Shown: positions 1 through 5,568 of the stretch, one piece after another
Numbering within the stretch: position 1 is the first letter of the stretch
Layout of the letters: each line of letters opens with the position of its first letter
From: Bacteroidales bacterium
GTDB taxonomy: Bacteria; Bacteroidota; Bacteroidia; Bacteroidales; Bacteroidaceae
Direction of reading: 5' to 3'
Assembly: GCA_004555055.1 (NCBI GenBank)
Contig: SFJN01000131.1
Location: 1-7,383 of the forward strand
Length of the DNA stretch: 7,383 nt
Notes under the pieces: generated by a model
The model's database searches: none
What the model saw: only the letters and a program-made list of their open reading frames with translations
What the model was told of the DNA's origin: nothing
Made by a program: the position numbers and the translations under genes

Positions 1-54
1 TATCAGAAATTCTATTGCAAAATTAGAAAATTTAAGGTGTTTTATGATACGGAC

Positions 55-249
55 TCAAGCATAATCATGGTTTTGGTAAACAGGAAATGACCTGATGCCT
101 GTCTCTGGCATGCTGTCTTTGGACTTCATGCTCAGCATCTGGAGGGTACTGGATTTGGGAGCGGGAGTGATGTTCCAGAGGAAGGAGGAGTAACCTGTGC
201 GACTTTCATAAAATATGTCGGTTAGTGATAAGCATTTTTCATATTTGTG
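55..249 (-). pseudogene. Possible gene remnant, 64 codons without a start
   Basis: Read on the minus strand, a frame is open from just after a TGA at 250-252 to a TGA at 55-57, giving 64 residues. It includes LTDIFYESRTGYSSFLWNIT near its beginning and ends in FPVYQNHDYA. The composition looks protein-like (mixed aromatic and polar residues, no low-complexity bias). There is no ATG before the internal methionines near residue 39, so it cannot be an intact gene with an ordinary start. I do not recognise the family. A shorter plus-strand frame is also open over part of the same bases, which weakens the case. It may be the tail of a decayed gene, a fragment of a dispersed repeat, or chance. Confidence 0.25.
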
Positions 250-460
250 TCAACAATGCGTAAACAAACTTTTGAGGCGCAGGGGGTATCTCCGTGGATA
301 AGGGTCTCCCAACGCCTGTTTAGGGGTTTCCTGCGACAAGCAGACGATGCATCTCCCGGAAACAGGCTTTCCGGACAAAGGGAAACATACGCCAGGATTT
401 CCCGGCAAACGGATTCACCTGGTATGTGGTGGAGGAATAGACTGCTGTCTCTCTTCCAAA

Positions 461-575
461 AAAAGTTTTTTTGAAAAAACCTACATTTCCTACACCCGAC
501 ACAGAAAAGTCCTTTGCAGACTGGCACTTTCGGGTGTAGGATTGGGTGTAGGATTCCATGCAAGGGTGTAGGATT
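461..575 (+). repeat. GGGTGTAGGA element, copy A
   Basis: Four 10-bp boxes are seen. One reads TCCTACACCC (488-497); three read GGGTGTAGGA in the opposite sense (532-541, 544-553, 564-573). Spacers are 34, 2 and 10 bases. The outer flank, an A/T-rich run followed by CCTACATTTCCTACACCC (480-497), is also matched in copy B at the right end of the window. The inverted boxes could pair as a 10-bp stem over a 34-base loop, and that loop contains a small stem of its own (arms AAAGT and ACTTT on the minus strand). Function is unknown. No transposase lies beside it. Confidence 0.8.
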
Positions 576-702
576 GGTGCATAATTTCGGGCAAGAGACG
601 CTGTTTTTTTCCTGATGACTGAATAACCTTTGCAGTGCCTTGTCCAAATTGTCGTTGATTCTGCATCACAAATCCCCCTAACAAAACCAAGGGGAACACC
701 CT

Positions 703-753
703 AAAAAAAGGACTGTTCATGCTCATGTACAGATGATGGGCACGAACAGTCCT
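703..753 (-). terminator. Rho-independent terminator for the ABM gene
   Basis: The 17-base arms at 710-726 and 736-752 are complementary apart from one A/C mismatch and one G-U pair. They include the perfect nine-base match GGACTGTTC / GAACAGTCC, and they enclose a nine-base loop. Read on the minus strand, the stem runs directly into seven Ts (703-709). That is the textbook intrinsic terminator arrangement, and it lies about 57 bases past the stop of the minus-strand gene at 810-1085. The plus-strand side has only a weak T-rich tail (CTCTGTGTTTT), so termination in that direction is less certain. Confidence 0.85.
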
Positions 754-809
754 CTGTGTTTTATGGGTATTCCAAAGGGGTGTACTCTGGAAATTAGTTT
801 TCAGAAACG

Positions 810-1085
810 TCAGAACTCGAACTTCTCGAGTTTCAGCGCACCGCATGCCTCAATCATCGGTACGTATTGCTGAAAGTGGGGAGCCTGCATATGATGCTGC
901 AGGGAGGCCTCGTCGGTCCATGTTTCGCAGATCATGAACACGTCGGGACGTGTAGCGCTCTCGAAAGTATCGTATGCCACACATCCGGCATCGTTGCGCG
1001 AGGCGGCCGTCAATGCCATGGCGGCCTCGAGGGCCTCGGTATAACGGCCCTCATTGGCTTGGAAAAAGCAGTTCAGTCTAAGCAT
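810..1085 (-). CDS. ABM-family monooxygenase-like protein
   Basis: A 91-residue protein of the antibiotic biosynthesis monooxygenase (ABM) / putative quinol monooxygenase YgiN-like family: small ferredoxin-like alpha+beta proteins that usually form dimers and lack a bound cofactor. Seen in the sequence: a first strand MLRLNCFF, a helix over about residues 14-28, then the conserved run GCVAYDTFES (34-43), the strand DVFMICETW (48-56), and a helix with HHMQAPHF (64-71) ending in strand KLEKFEF. The E54-x-W56 and the histidines at 64, 65 and 70 match positions typically conserved in the family. The length is normal for a single-domain member, and no signal peptide is present, so it is probably cytosolic. 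The substrate cannot be told from sequence; family members range from quinol oxidation to no proven activity. No clear promoter lies in the 112 bases upstream, so it may be co-transcribed with the barrel gene at 1198-1821. A strong terminator follows it. Confidence 0.88.
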   Translation of the reverse strand: MLRLNCFFQANEGRYTEALEAAMALTAASRNDAGCVAYDTFESATRPDVFMICETWTDEASLQHHMQAPHFQQYVPMIEACGALKLEKFEF

Positions 1086-1133
1086 ATTGGTGATTTGATG
1101 TATTGATGGTGTTCAGGAGTTTTCAATGGAATT

Positions 1134-1146
1134 GACCTGGCAGGTC
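1134..1146. other. Short palindrome between ABM and barrel genes
   Basis: GACCTG and CAGGTC flank a single central G, making a 13-base near-perfect palindrome in the 112-base gap between the barrel gene stop and the ABM start. It is too tight for a strong RNA hairpin (five pairs with a three-base loop) and could be an operator half-site pair, a weak processing site or chance. No regulator is visible nearby to pair it with. Confidence 0.25.
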
Positions 1147-1197
1147 CTCCCCTCTCCCTCGGTGCAAAAGGTGTCGGAGAGGATGCCGGAGCACTTC

Positions 1198-1821
1198 TTA
1201 GAAGAGGAGGGCTGCCTGCAACTGGAAGGTGTTGGGCTTGTATTCGAGTTCAAAGTCCTCGTTGTCCTCATTCGAGGGCATGAAGATGCTTCCCGCCTTC
1301 TTCATCGCAAAATTATAGCCGATGCCGATTTCCAGGCGTTTGAAGAGTCGCACTCCGCCACCTACATTCCATGTGGTCGTCATGTTTTCCTTGCTGAAAT
1401 TTCCACCCTGCATGGTGTCCTCCCAGCGCATGTTCTTCAAGGCAAATCCGAACTGCGGTCCGGTGGCGAGGTAGAATCCCAGCGTTTTGTCCGTGAAGAA
1501 GTTGAAACGGACATTGACGGGAATCTCCAGCGTATGGTACGCCGTGGCATCATCGTTGATGTCGAGCATCTGCTTGGAGTATTCCAGTGCCACGTCGGCT
1601 CCGAGACCGAAGCCTGTGGAGGCCACCAGTTTTCCGCCGATGTACCAGCCCGTCTGGTTGTCCGAGCCGAAATGCTTCCGGTCTGCTGTCGAAGAGATAC
1701 GGAGTTTCGTAAGGTTCATGCCACCTACCACGCCGAACTTCAGGCCTTGTGCGGAGGCAAAGGTGATGCTGCATGCCATTGCTGTCAGGAGCATGGCTAT
1801 GCGGGAATGTCTCATTTTCAT
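1198..1821 (-). CDS. Outer-membrane beta-barrel protein, PorT-like
   Basis: A 207-residue exported protein of the small Bacteroidetes outer-membrane beta-barrel type (PorT family / OMP_b-brl_2-like). The start MKMRHSRIAMLL begins a signal peptide with a hydrophobic core (about residues 8-22), probably cleaved after FASAQ near residue 25. The mature part opens with GLKFGVVGGMNLTKL, the usual first strand of this family. Alternating polar/apolar strands follow, among them GWYIGGKLVAS (58-68), GFGLGADVALEYS (70-82), LEIPVNVRFNFF (98-109), GFYLATGPQFGFAL (115-128), WNVGGGVRLF (151-160) and LEIGIGYNFAM (163-173). The chain ends in LLF, and a C-terminal aromatic is typical of BAM-inserted barrels. 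The likely location is the outer membrane as an eight- to ten-strand barrel; the cargo or partner is unknown. Upstream lie an eight-C tract (minus-strand sense, 1848-1855) and a TAAATTTA resembling a -7 box (1862-1869). It may share a transcript with the ABM gene. Confidence 0.85.
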   Translation of the reverse strand: MKMRHSRIAMLLTAMACSITFASAQGLKFGVVGGMNLTKLRISSTADRKHFGSDNQTGWYIGGKLVASTGFGLGADVALEYSKQMLDINDDATAYHTLEIPVNVRFNFFTDKTLGFYLATGPQFGFALKNMRWEDTMQGGNFSKENMTTTWNVGGGVRLFKRLEIGIGYNFAMKKAGSIFMPSNEDNEDFELEYKPNTFQLQAALLF

Positions 1822-1847
1822 TGTTTTCTTTTTTCTGTGAGAGTTTA

Positions 1848-1855
1848 GGGGGGGG
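1848..1855. repeat. Eight-base G/C homopolymer in barrel gene leader
   Basis: A run of eight Gs on the plus strand (eight Cs in the sense of the barrel gene) lies 26 bases upstream of its ATG. It sits just downstream of a TAAATTTA sequence that could be a degenerate -7 element. Homopolymeric G/C tracts at this position are known sites of slipped-strand length change in other bacteria. Whether this one varies cannot be seen from a single sequence. Confidence 0.6.
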
Positions 1856-1933
1856 ATGTTATAAATTTACATTAAGGCATTGTTCCTGCTGGGCTTCGCC
1901 TCAACCGACGCCAAACCGAGTGCCATCAAGCTC

Positions 1934-1988
1934 TGGAGCAGCGAGAGCAGAGCCAAGCTTGCTTGGGCTATGCCGAGTCGTGACAGAG
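1934..1988 (+). repeat. 55-bp direct repeat, unit 1
   Basis: The unit runs from TGGAGCAGCGAGAGC to GTGACAGAG and differs from unit 2 at one base (G in GCTTGGGCTA). It contains the 8-base palindrome CAAGCTTG. After it comes a degenerate sub-copy (AGCCAAGTTTGTTTG near 1997-2011), so the array looks like old, partly decayed tandem duplication. The orientation given is arbitrary. Confidence 0.9.
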
Positions 1989-2032
1989 CAAGGTGTAGCC
2001 AAGTTTGTTTGAATGGCCGAGGTGCGAACCGA

Positions 2033-2087
2033 TGGAGCAGCGAGAGCAGAGCCAAGCTTGCTTGAGCTATGCCGAGTCGTGACAGAG
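2033..2087 (+). repeat. 55-bp direct repeat, unit 2
   Basis: A second copy, offset exactly 99 bases from unit 1, with one substitution (A in GCTTGAGCTA). Its right flank, GGGAGCCGAAGTCAAGGAG, is echoed again at 5510-5524 in front of the BspA-like gene, which suggests that the family is dispersed in the genome rather than purely tandem. Confidence 0.9.
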
Positions 2088-2124
2088 GGAGCCGAAGTCA
2101 AGGAGGGAGGTTTACCAAGCTAAT

Positions 2125-2143
2125 TTATAGGACACCCCTATAA
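2125..2143 (-). terminator. Weak hairpin after the peptidase stop
   Basis: A perfect 7-bp AT-rich stem (TTATAGG at 2125-2131 with CCTATAA at 2137-2143) encloses a five-base loop and starts two bases past the stop codon of the minus-strand peptidase. It is not followed by a T-run, so it may be a weak terminator, a 3'-end stabilising hairpin or chance. Confidence 0.35.
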
Positions 2144-2145
2144 TC

Positions 2146-2889
2146 TTATTTCTCGAAGTGCTGATAGTCCTTCACCGTCCTCCAGTCTCCGCCCCATCGG
2201 AATCCGTGGGCGGTGAACAGGCGGTGGCATTTGTCGCCACGGAGCAGCCGGTAGTCGCTTCCGCGTGTGCGGTCGGCATATTTCCTTCCAGCCTCGGGCT
2301 GCACGCTGGTCCTGCCATTCCGTGTCCGCACACAGGGGTTGTAGAGCGGATTGATGTCCACCGCCATCCCCCGGCTGTGGGCGGAAAGGCGTGTGGAACC
2401 CTGCACCCTGCGGAAGTTGAAGCACGACGTGTTGTTGGCCGCCATGGAACGGTTGTCATCGCCGTCGTAGACATCCGCCAGTCTCATGCGTTCGATGGGA
2501 TACCTCTCATGATAGAGTTGGCGGAAGATGGCGGTAAGGTCCTCCGCGACACTCCTGTGACACACCATTTCTCCCAGGATGATGCGTCCTTTGGCATCGC
2601 GGTGGAGCAGGCGGAGATAGCGGAGGTCGGAACGCGCGATGGAGCAGCCCTTCCTGTAGGTCTTCCCCACCATGCATTGGAATATGCTGTCGGGGATGTC
2701 CATGGCCACGAAGCAGTGTTCCTCACCATATGCCGCTACGCTCCTCTCATCCACCACCGTTCCCGCCTGCCATTGCCGCAGGCGTTCCACGCCAACCGGG
2801 ACATCTACCATGGAAAAGGCTGTGAGGAGCACCAGCAACAGCGGCAGAGTCCATAAGGGAGACAGAAGTTGAGGAGTAGGCTTGACCAT
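2146..2889 (-). CDS. M15-family zinc peptidase, membrane-anchored or exported
   Basis: A 247-residue peptidoglycan peptidase of the M15 group (VanY / L-Ala-D-Glu endolysin-like, Peptidase_M15_4 type), which cleaves D-Ala-D-Ala or L-Ala-D-Glu bonds in cell-wall peptides. Visible motifs: SAHSRGMAVD at 169-178, giving zinc ligands H171 and D178; then HGFRWGGDW (228-236) and DYQHFEK at the very C-terminus, where H244 is the expected third ligand and D241, three residues before it, the expected catalytic acid as in Ply500-like enzymes. All key residues are present, so it should be active. Residues about 11-26 form a hydrophobic segment (PLWTLPLLLVLLTAFSMV), a signal peptide or an inner-membrane anchor that would place the enzyme in the periplasm. 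The 140 residues between this segment and the zinc site are longer than in phage endolysins. The start at 2889 is supported by the N-terminal segment and by a TAATTTTG promoter box 26 bases upstream. No holin or other phage genes are near, so a housekeeping wall-remodelling role is more likely than lysis. Confidence 0.88.
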   Translation of the reverse strand: MVKPTPQLLSPLWTLPLLLVLLTAFSMVDVPVGVERLRQWQAGTVVDERSVAAYGEEHCFVAMDIPDSIFQCMVGKTYRKGCSIARSDLRYLRLLHRDAKGRIILGEMVCHRSVAEDLTAIFRQLYHERYPIERMRLADVYDGDDNRSMAANNTSCFNFRRVQGSTRLSAHSRGMAVDINPLYNPCVRTRNGRTSVQPEAGRKYADRTRGSDYRLLRGDKCHRLFTAHGFRWGGDWRTVKDYQHFEK

Positions 2890-2914
2890 CTGAGAAACAT
2901 ATCACTTGATACCG

Positions 2915-2922
2915 CAAAATTA
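2915..2922 (-). promoter_or_regulatory. Bacteroidetes-type -7 box for the peptidase gene
   Basis: On the minus strand the bases read TAATTTTG, an exact match to the Bacteroidetes -7 consensus TAnnTTTG, 25 bases upstream of the peptidase ATG. The -33 region about 20 bases further up is T-rich but has no clear TTTG at the preferred spacing, so the match is partial. It predicts a leader of roughly 20 bases. Confidence 0.45.
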
Positions 2923-3131
2923 TAACAAAAGCGGAAAAAGGCGAAGAAAAACGCAGGTTTTTCGCATCTTTCCACCGTTTCATGTCATCATACGCCATTA
3001 TACCCCGCCATGACCCTGCCGCATCTCCTCCGACGGCTTTTCACCGATGCTCTGTCGCAAATCCTTTATGTTTCCCCAAAGAAAAATACAGAAACAACGG
3101 GGTTTTTGCTTTTGTTTTCAGTCTTTTGTAT

Positions 3132-3139
3132 TATTTTTG
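3132..3139 (+). promoter_or_regulatory. Candidate -7 box for the secreted-protein genes
   Basis: TATTTTTG matches TAnnTTTG on the plus strand. TTTG motifs precede it at 3111-3114 and 3105-3108, with gaps of 17 and 23 bases rather than the usual 19-21. If used, it would give an unusually long leader of about 165 bases before the ATG at 3314. A nearer alternative, TATCTTTT around 3273-3280, lacks the final G. Confidence 0.3.
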
Positions 3140-3313
3140 CCCTTGAAAAGCAGAAAAACTTGGGCTTCTACGCCTGAGAAGTCCGTTCACATGGTGAAAA
3201 AATAAAGGACTATGTCCCGATTATACAGGACAATCCCATAGGAGAAGATTCCAACCGCACAGTTTTAGACGTTATCTTTTATTCCCTATTCAACCGACAT
3301 ATAGAAAAGCCTT

Positions 3314-5389
3314 ATGCACATTGTTCTCAGCCTCATCCTGATGCTCCTCTGTTCCGCCCTACCTGCTGCGGCACAGACTGTATCACCCTTAGTCCCCAAC
3401 AATGAAGCAGCGCCACAGCACCCCGACCCTGTATCCCAGCGTCTCGTCCCTGCTCCCATGCTGCAGGATGCCTTGACGGCGCAGGCTCCCCGACGCACCG
3501 CAGCATCCAATGCCATATTTTTCGATTCCTTTGAGGAGAGCGGAACATGGACCGTCACCGATGCCGCCGGACTGATGCGTACGGGAGCACAGATACTCAA
3601 TGTCCGCGCCCTCGACGGCGAACGCTACATGACGTCGGGCTACGACGATGCCCCTCGCGATGCACATGCCCTTTCGCCCTACATTCCACTCGAAGGCGGA
3701 GTGGCACACTACGTCAGCGTCTGGGTGTTTGCACCGGGCTACGGCATGCTCAAGGAGGAGTTCCGCGTCTGGGCCGTCAATCCCGTAGACGATTCCCGCA
3801 CCCTGCTCATCGACTGCAGCGGCAGCAACGCACAGAAAATCAGCGACTGGACGCGCTTCGAAGGCACATTCACCCCCGACCTCGGAGGACCCTATCAGTT
3901 TGAGATTGAACATTGTACGCAGGAGAGCAACGTGAACCTCGTGGCCTTCGACCGTTTCTTCGTCGGACGCTCACCCGACACCTTCTCACCCGAGACGCCC
4001 GAACTGGTGACGCCTCCTGCCGACGGCCGGTGGTGCGATGTCATCTACCAGTGTGCCACGAAGTTTGTCTACCGCTACGAGGTGCGTACCAGCCTGGTCT
4101 ACGGGAGCAACGACAGCATCTTCGTCAAGGGGCTCTGCCCTTCCATGTCGCGGGCATGGGTGTGGGGCAAACGTACCGGCAACCGCGTGGCTTTTCCCAA
4201 AGGACAATACATCGGCGTCTACCAGGGCAATTCCAGGCAGTTCGACCTCTTCTTCCAACCTGCCACCGACTATCACTTCAACGAGTCGGGGGTACTCGTC
4301 TTCACCCCTGCCGACAGCCTGACGGGCACCATTGGCGATGACGGTTCCCTGACGGTGGACTACGGGCAGATTACCGTGGAGAGTGCCAATGCTGCCGGAA
4401 GCCTCGACATGGCCGAAAACCAGTGCATCACCCCCTTCGACCGCTCCTATTGCTATCCGCCCTCCCACGCCAAACGCCGCGAACTGCAGTACCAGTCGCT
4501 CGTCAATGCCAGATTCCCCACCTACCGCATCGTGGAGGTGGCCGAGGACGGTGACGACATCTATGCCTGCGGATTCTGCGAAGACACCAAGATGACATGG
4601 ATCAAGGGATACCGCAACGGCAACGATGTGATCTTCCCCTCGGGACAATATATGGGAATGGTCGGCGATTTCCCCATCACATTCACCGGCGTGTCCATCA
4701 CCAGCGAGGAGGGACTGATGGAGACTTCGGAATTCGTCATGGAAAGTGCTGCCGACGGAGGGCTGTATACCGACCAGGTCTATGCCACACAGATTTATGA
4801 CAATTACGGCAGTTCGTACCTCTACTTCGAAACGTTGCTGAAGCCCTATGTCCTTGAAGCCGTACGCCCCGAAAAACCCGAAGAGGTGTTTCACGAGGTC
4901 AGCACCGGCACGCCCTATGTCATCCTTCGCTTCAGTCCGCTCAACGTCGACGGCTACCTGATGGACCTCGACTGCCTCTATTACCGCATCTATCTCGACG
5001 GACGTCTCTACAGGTTCACGACCTCCGACTACCCGCTTCTTCCCGAAAGCACCACGGAAATCAGTGTCACCTACAACGATTCGTGGAACTTTTTCGACTA
5101 CGACGGCTACTACAGCCGACTCTTCTCTTTCGACGAACTCGACTACGATGTCATGGAGGTGGAGATGGTCTACCGCCTGCAGGGCAAGGAACTCACGTCG
5201 GAGCGCTACGCCTTTCCCAATCCCACGAAGGAACCCGACGGCATTGCCGGCGTGGATGCCGGAGCCTCGCAGACCCTCTGCTACGACCTTCAGGGCCGCC
5301 GCATCCCGACCTCCGCACCGGGTCTTGTCATCCGCCGCACCATACTCCCCGACGGCACCGTCCGCACGGAAAAGGTGCTGCAACGCTGA
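3314..5389 (+). CDS. Large secreted multidomain beta protein, T9SS-like tail
   Basis: A 691-residue exported protein that I do not recognise as a named gene. The start MHIVLSLILMLLCSALPAAA is a clear signal peptide, cleaved near residue 20-21. Residues about 66-217 (NAIFFDSFEESGTW to FDRFFVGRS) look like a jelly-roll beta-sandwich of the carbohydrate-binding/MAM-like kind. Two related modules follow. In the first, SIFVKGLCPSMSRAW (268-282) precedes GNRVAFPKGQYIG (289-301); in the second, DIYACGFCEDTKMTW (415-429) precedes GNDVIFPSGQYMG (436-448). Residues about 527-633 form a further beta domain (LYYRIYLDGRLYRFTT at 555-570), a pattern I associate with Prevotella/Bacteroides secreted proteins. 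The end, from YDLQGRRIPTSAPGLVIRR (657-675) to R691, resembles the T9SS type A sorting domain or its degenerate gut-Bacteroidales form. Expected place: cell surface or outside. No catalytic motif is visible; binding of glycans or host matrix is only an inference. Codon use is like that of its downstream neighbour. Confidence 0.82.
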   Translation: MHIVLSLILMLLCSALPAAAQTVSPLVPNNEAAPQHPDPVSQRLVPAPMLQDALTAQAPRRTAASNAIFFDSFEESGTWTVTDAAGLMRTGAQILNVRALDGERYMTSGYDDAPRDAHALSPYIPLEGGVAHYVSVWVFAPGYGMLKEEFRVWAVNPVDDSRTLLIDCSGSNAQKISDWTRFEGTFTPDLGGPYQFEIEHCTQESNVNLVAFDRFFVGRSPDTFSPETPELVTPPADGRWCDVIYQCATKFVYRYEVRTSLVYGSNDSIFVKGLCPSMSRAWVWGKRTGNRVAFPKGQYIGVYQGNSRQFDLFFQPATDYHFNESGVLVFTPADSLTGTIGDDGSLTVDYGQITVESANAAGSLDMAENQCITPFDRSYCYPPSHAKRRELQYQSLVNARFPTYRIVEVAEDGDDIYACGFCEDTKMTWIKGYRNGNDVIFPSGQYMGMVGDFPITFTGVSITSEEGLMETSEFVMESAADGGLYTDQVYATQIYDNYGSSYLYFETLLKPYVLEAVRPEKPEEVFHEVSTGTPYVILRFSPLNVDGYLMDLDCLYYRIYLDGRLYRFTTSDYPLLPESTTEISVTYNDSWNFFDYDGYYSRLFSFDELDYDVMEVEMVYRLQGKELTSERYAFPNPTKEPDGIAGVDAGASQTLCYDLQGRRIPTSAPGLVIRRTILPDGTVRTEKVLQR

Positions 5390-5471
5390 CACCGGTCTCC
5401 TCCTGTGCGGGCCGCATCTCACGCATCGGTATGTACAGGAGGAAGACAAAGCCAACTGACGAACGAGGCAT

Positions 5472-5522
5472 GAGCAGAGATGAGCTTGCTCAATCTATGC
5501 CTTGCAAGGAGGAAGAAGTCAA
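5472..5522 (+). repeat. Degenerate copy of the 55-bp repeat family
   Basis: In the 179-base gap before the BspA-like gene, GAGCAGAG, AGCTTGCT, CTATGCC and GAAGTCAA occur in the same order as in the repeat at 2033-2087 and its right flank. The first three blocks have identical spacing (11 and 12 bases); the last is seven bases closer. Intervening bases differ, so this is a decayed member of the family or a convergent fragment. It would lie in the leader of the BspA-like gene, or between the two coding regions of one transcript. Confidence 0.5.
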
Positions 5523-5568
5523 AGCCAGAACAAAGGATGAAATCCAACCTCAAAAACTATACAAATCT

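Larger units (their letters stand above)
1..809. other. Gene-poor left flank
   Basis: I see no convincing intact gene in the first 809 bases. The stretch holds a possible gene remnant (55-249, minus), a small 7-bp hairpin (CCGGAAA at 356-362 with TTTCCGG at 368-374), the GGGTGTAGGA repeat element (461-575) and the terminator hairpin at 703-753. Several overlapping reading frames of 70-140 codons are open on both strands between 222 and 846. Their translations run straight through the repeat element and the terminator hairpin and show no recognisable domain, so I treat them as chance frames. Confidence 0.6.
1822..2145. other. Intergenic region with repeats, upstream of barrel gene
   Basis: These 324 bases separate the peptidase stop from the barrel gene start. 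They contain the barrel gene's leader (a G8/C8 homopolymer at 1848-1855 and AT-rich TAAATTTA at 1862-1869), two near-identical 55-bp units (1934-1988 and 2033-2087) with related sequence between them, and a 7-bp hairpin next to the peptidase stop (2125-2143). Frames of 60-80 codons are open on both strands, but they simply translate the repeat, and I do not count them as genes. Confidence 0.7.
2890..3313. other. Divergent intergenic region
   Basis: These 424 AT-rich bases lie between the start of the minus-strand peptidase and the start of the plus-strand 691-residue protein. I see no gene in them. They hold the peptidase promoter box (2915-2922), a candidate plus-strand -7 box TATTTTTG (3132-3139), and a weak stem (TGTCC 3213-3217 with GGACA 3228-3232, extended by CTATG/CATAG at 3210-3214 and 3237-3241) in the possible leader of the downstream gene. 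Confidence 0.6.

Noticed and set aside
461..575. A CRISPR array from the repeated GGGTGTAGGA boxes
   Set aside because: The boxes are 10 bp with spacers of 2, 10 and 34 bases and one box is inverted; there are no uniform repeats or cas genes.
222..647. A 141-codon minus-strand open frame
   Set aside because: It runs through the GGGTGTAGGA element, has cysteine- and histidine-rich composition typical of translated non-coding DNA, and shows no domain.
490..846. A 118-codon minus-strand open frame starting inside the ABM gene
   Set aside because: It crosses the ABM gene end, the terminator hairpin and the repeat element, which is not plausible for a real gene.
1126..1848. A 240-codon plus-strand frame opposite the barrel gene
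   Set aside because: The minus-strand reading has a signal peptide, barrel strands and a C-terminal Phe; the plus frame is its shadow.
3986..5455. A 489-codon minus-strand frame opposite the 691-residue protein
   Set aside because: It is val/his/gly-rich without domains and lies antisense to a gene with a clear signal peptide and domain repeats. High GC at third positions explains the open frame.
5083..5568. Extension of the BspA-like gene to an upstream ATG
   Set aside because: The upstream part overlaps the previous gene out of frame and would bury the obvious signal peptide at 5569.
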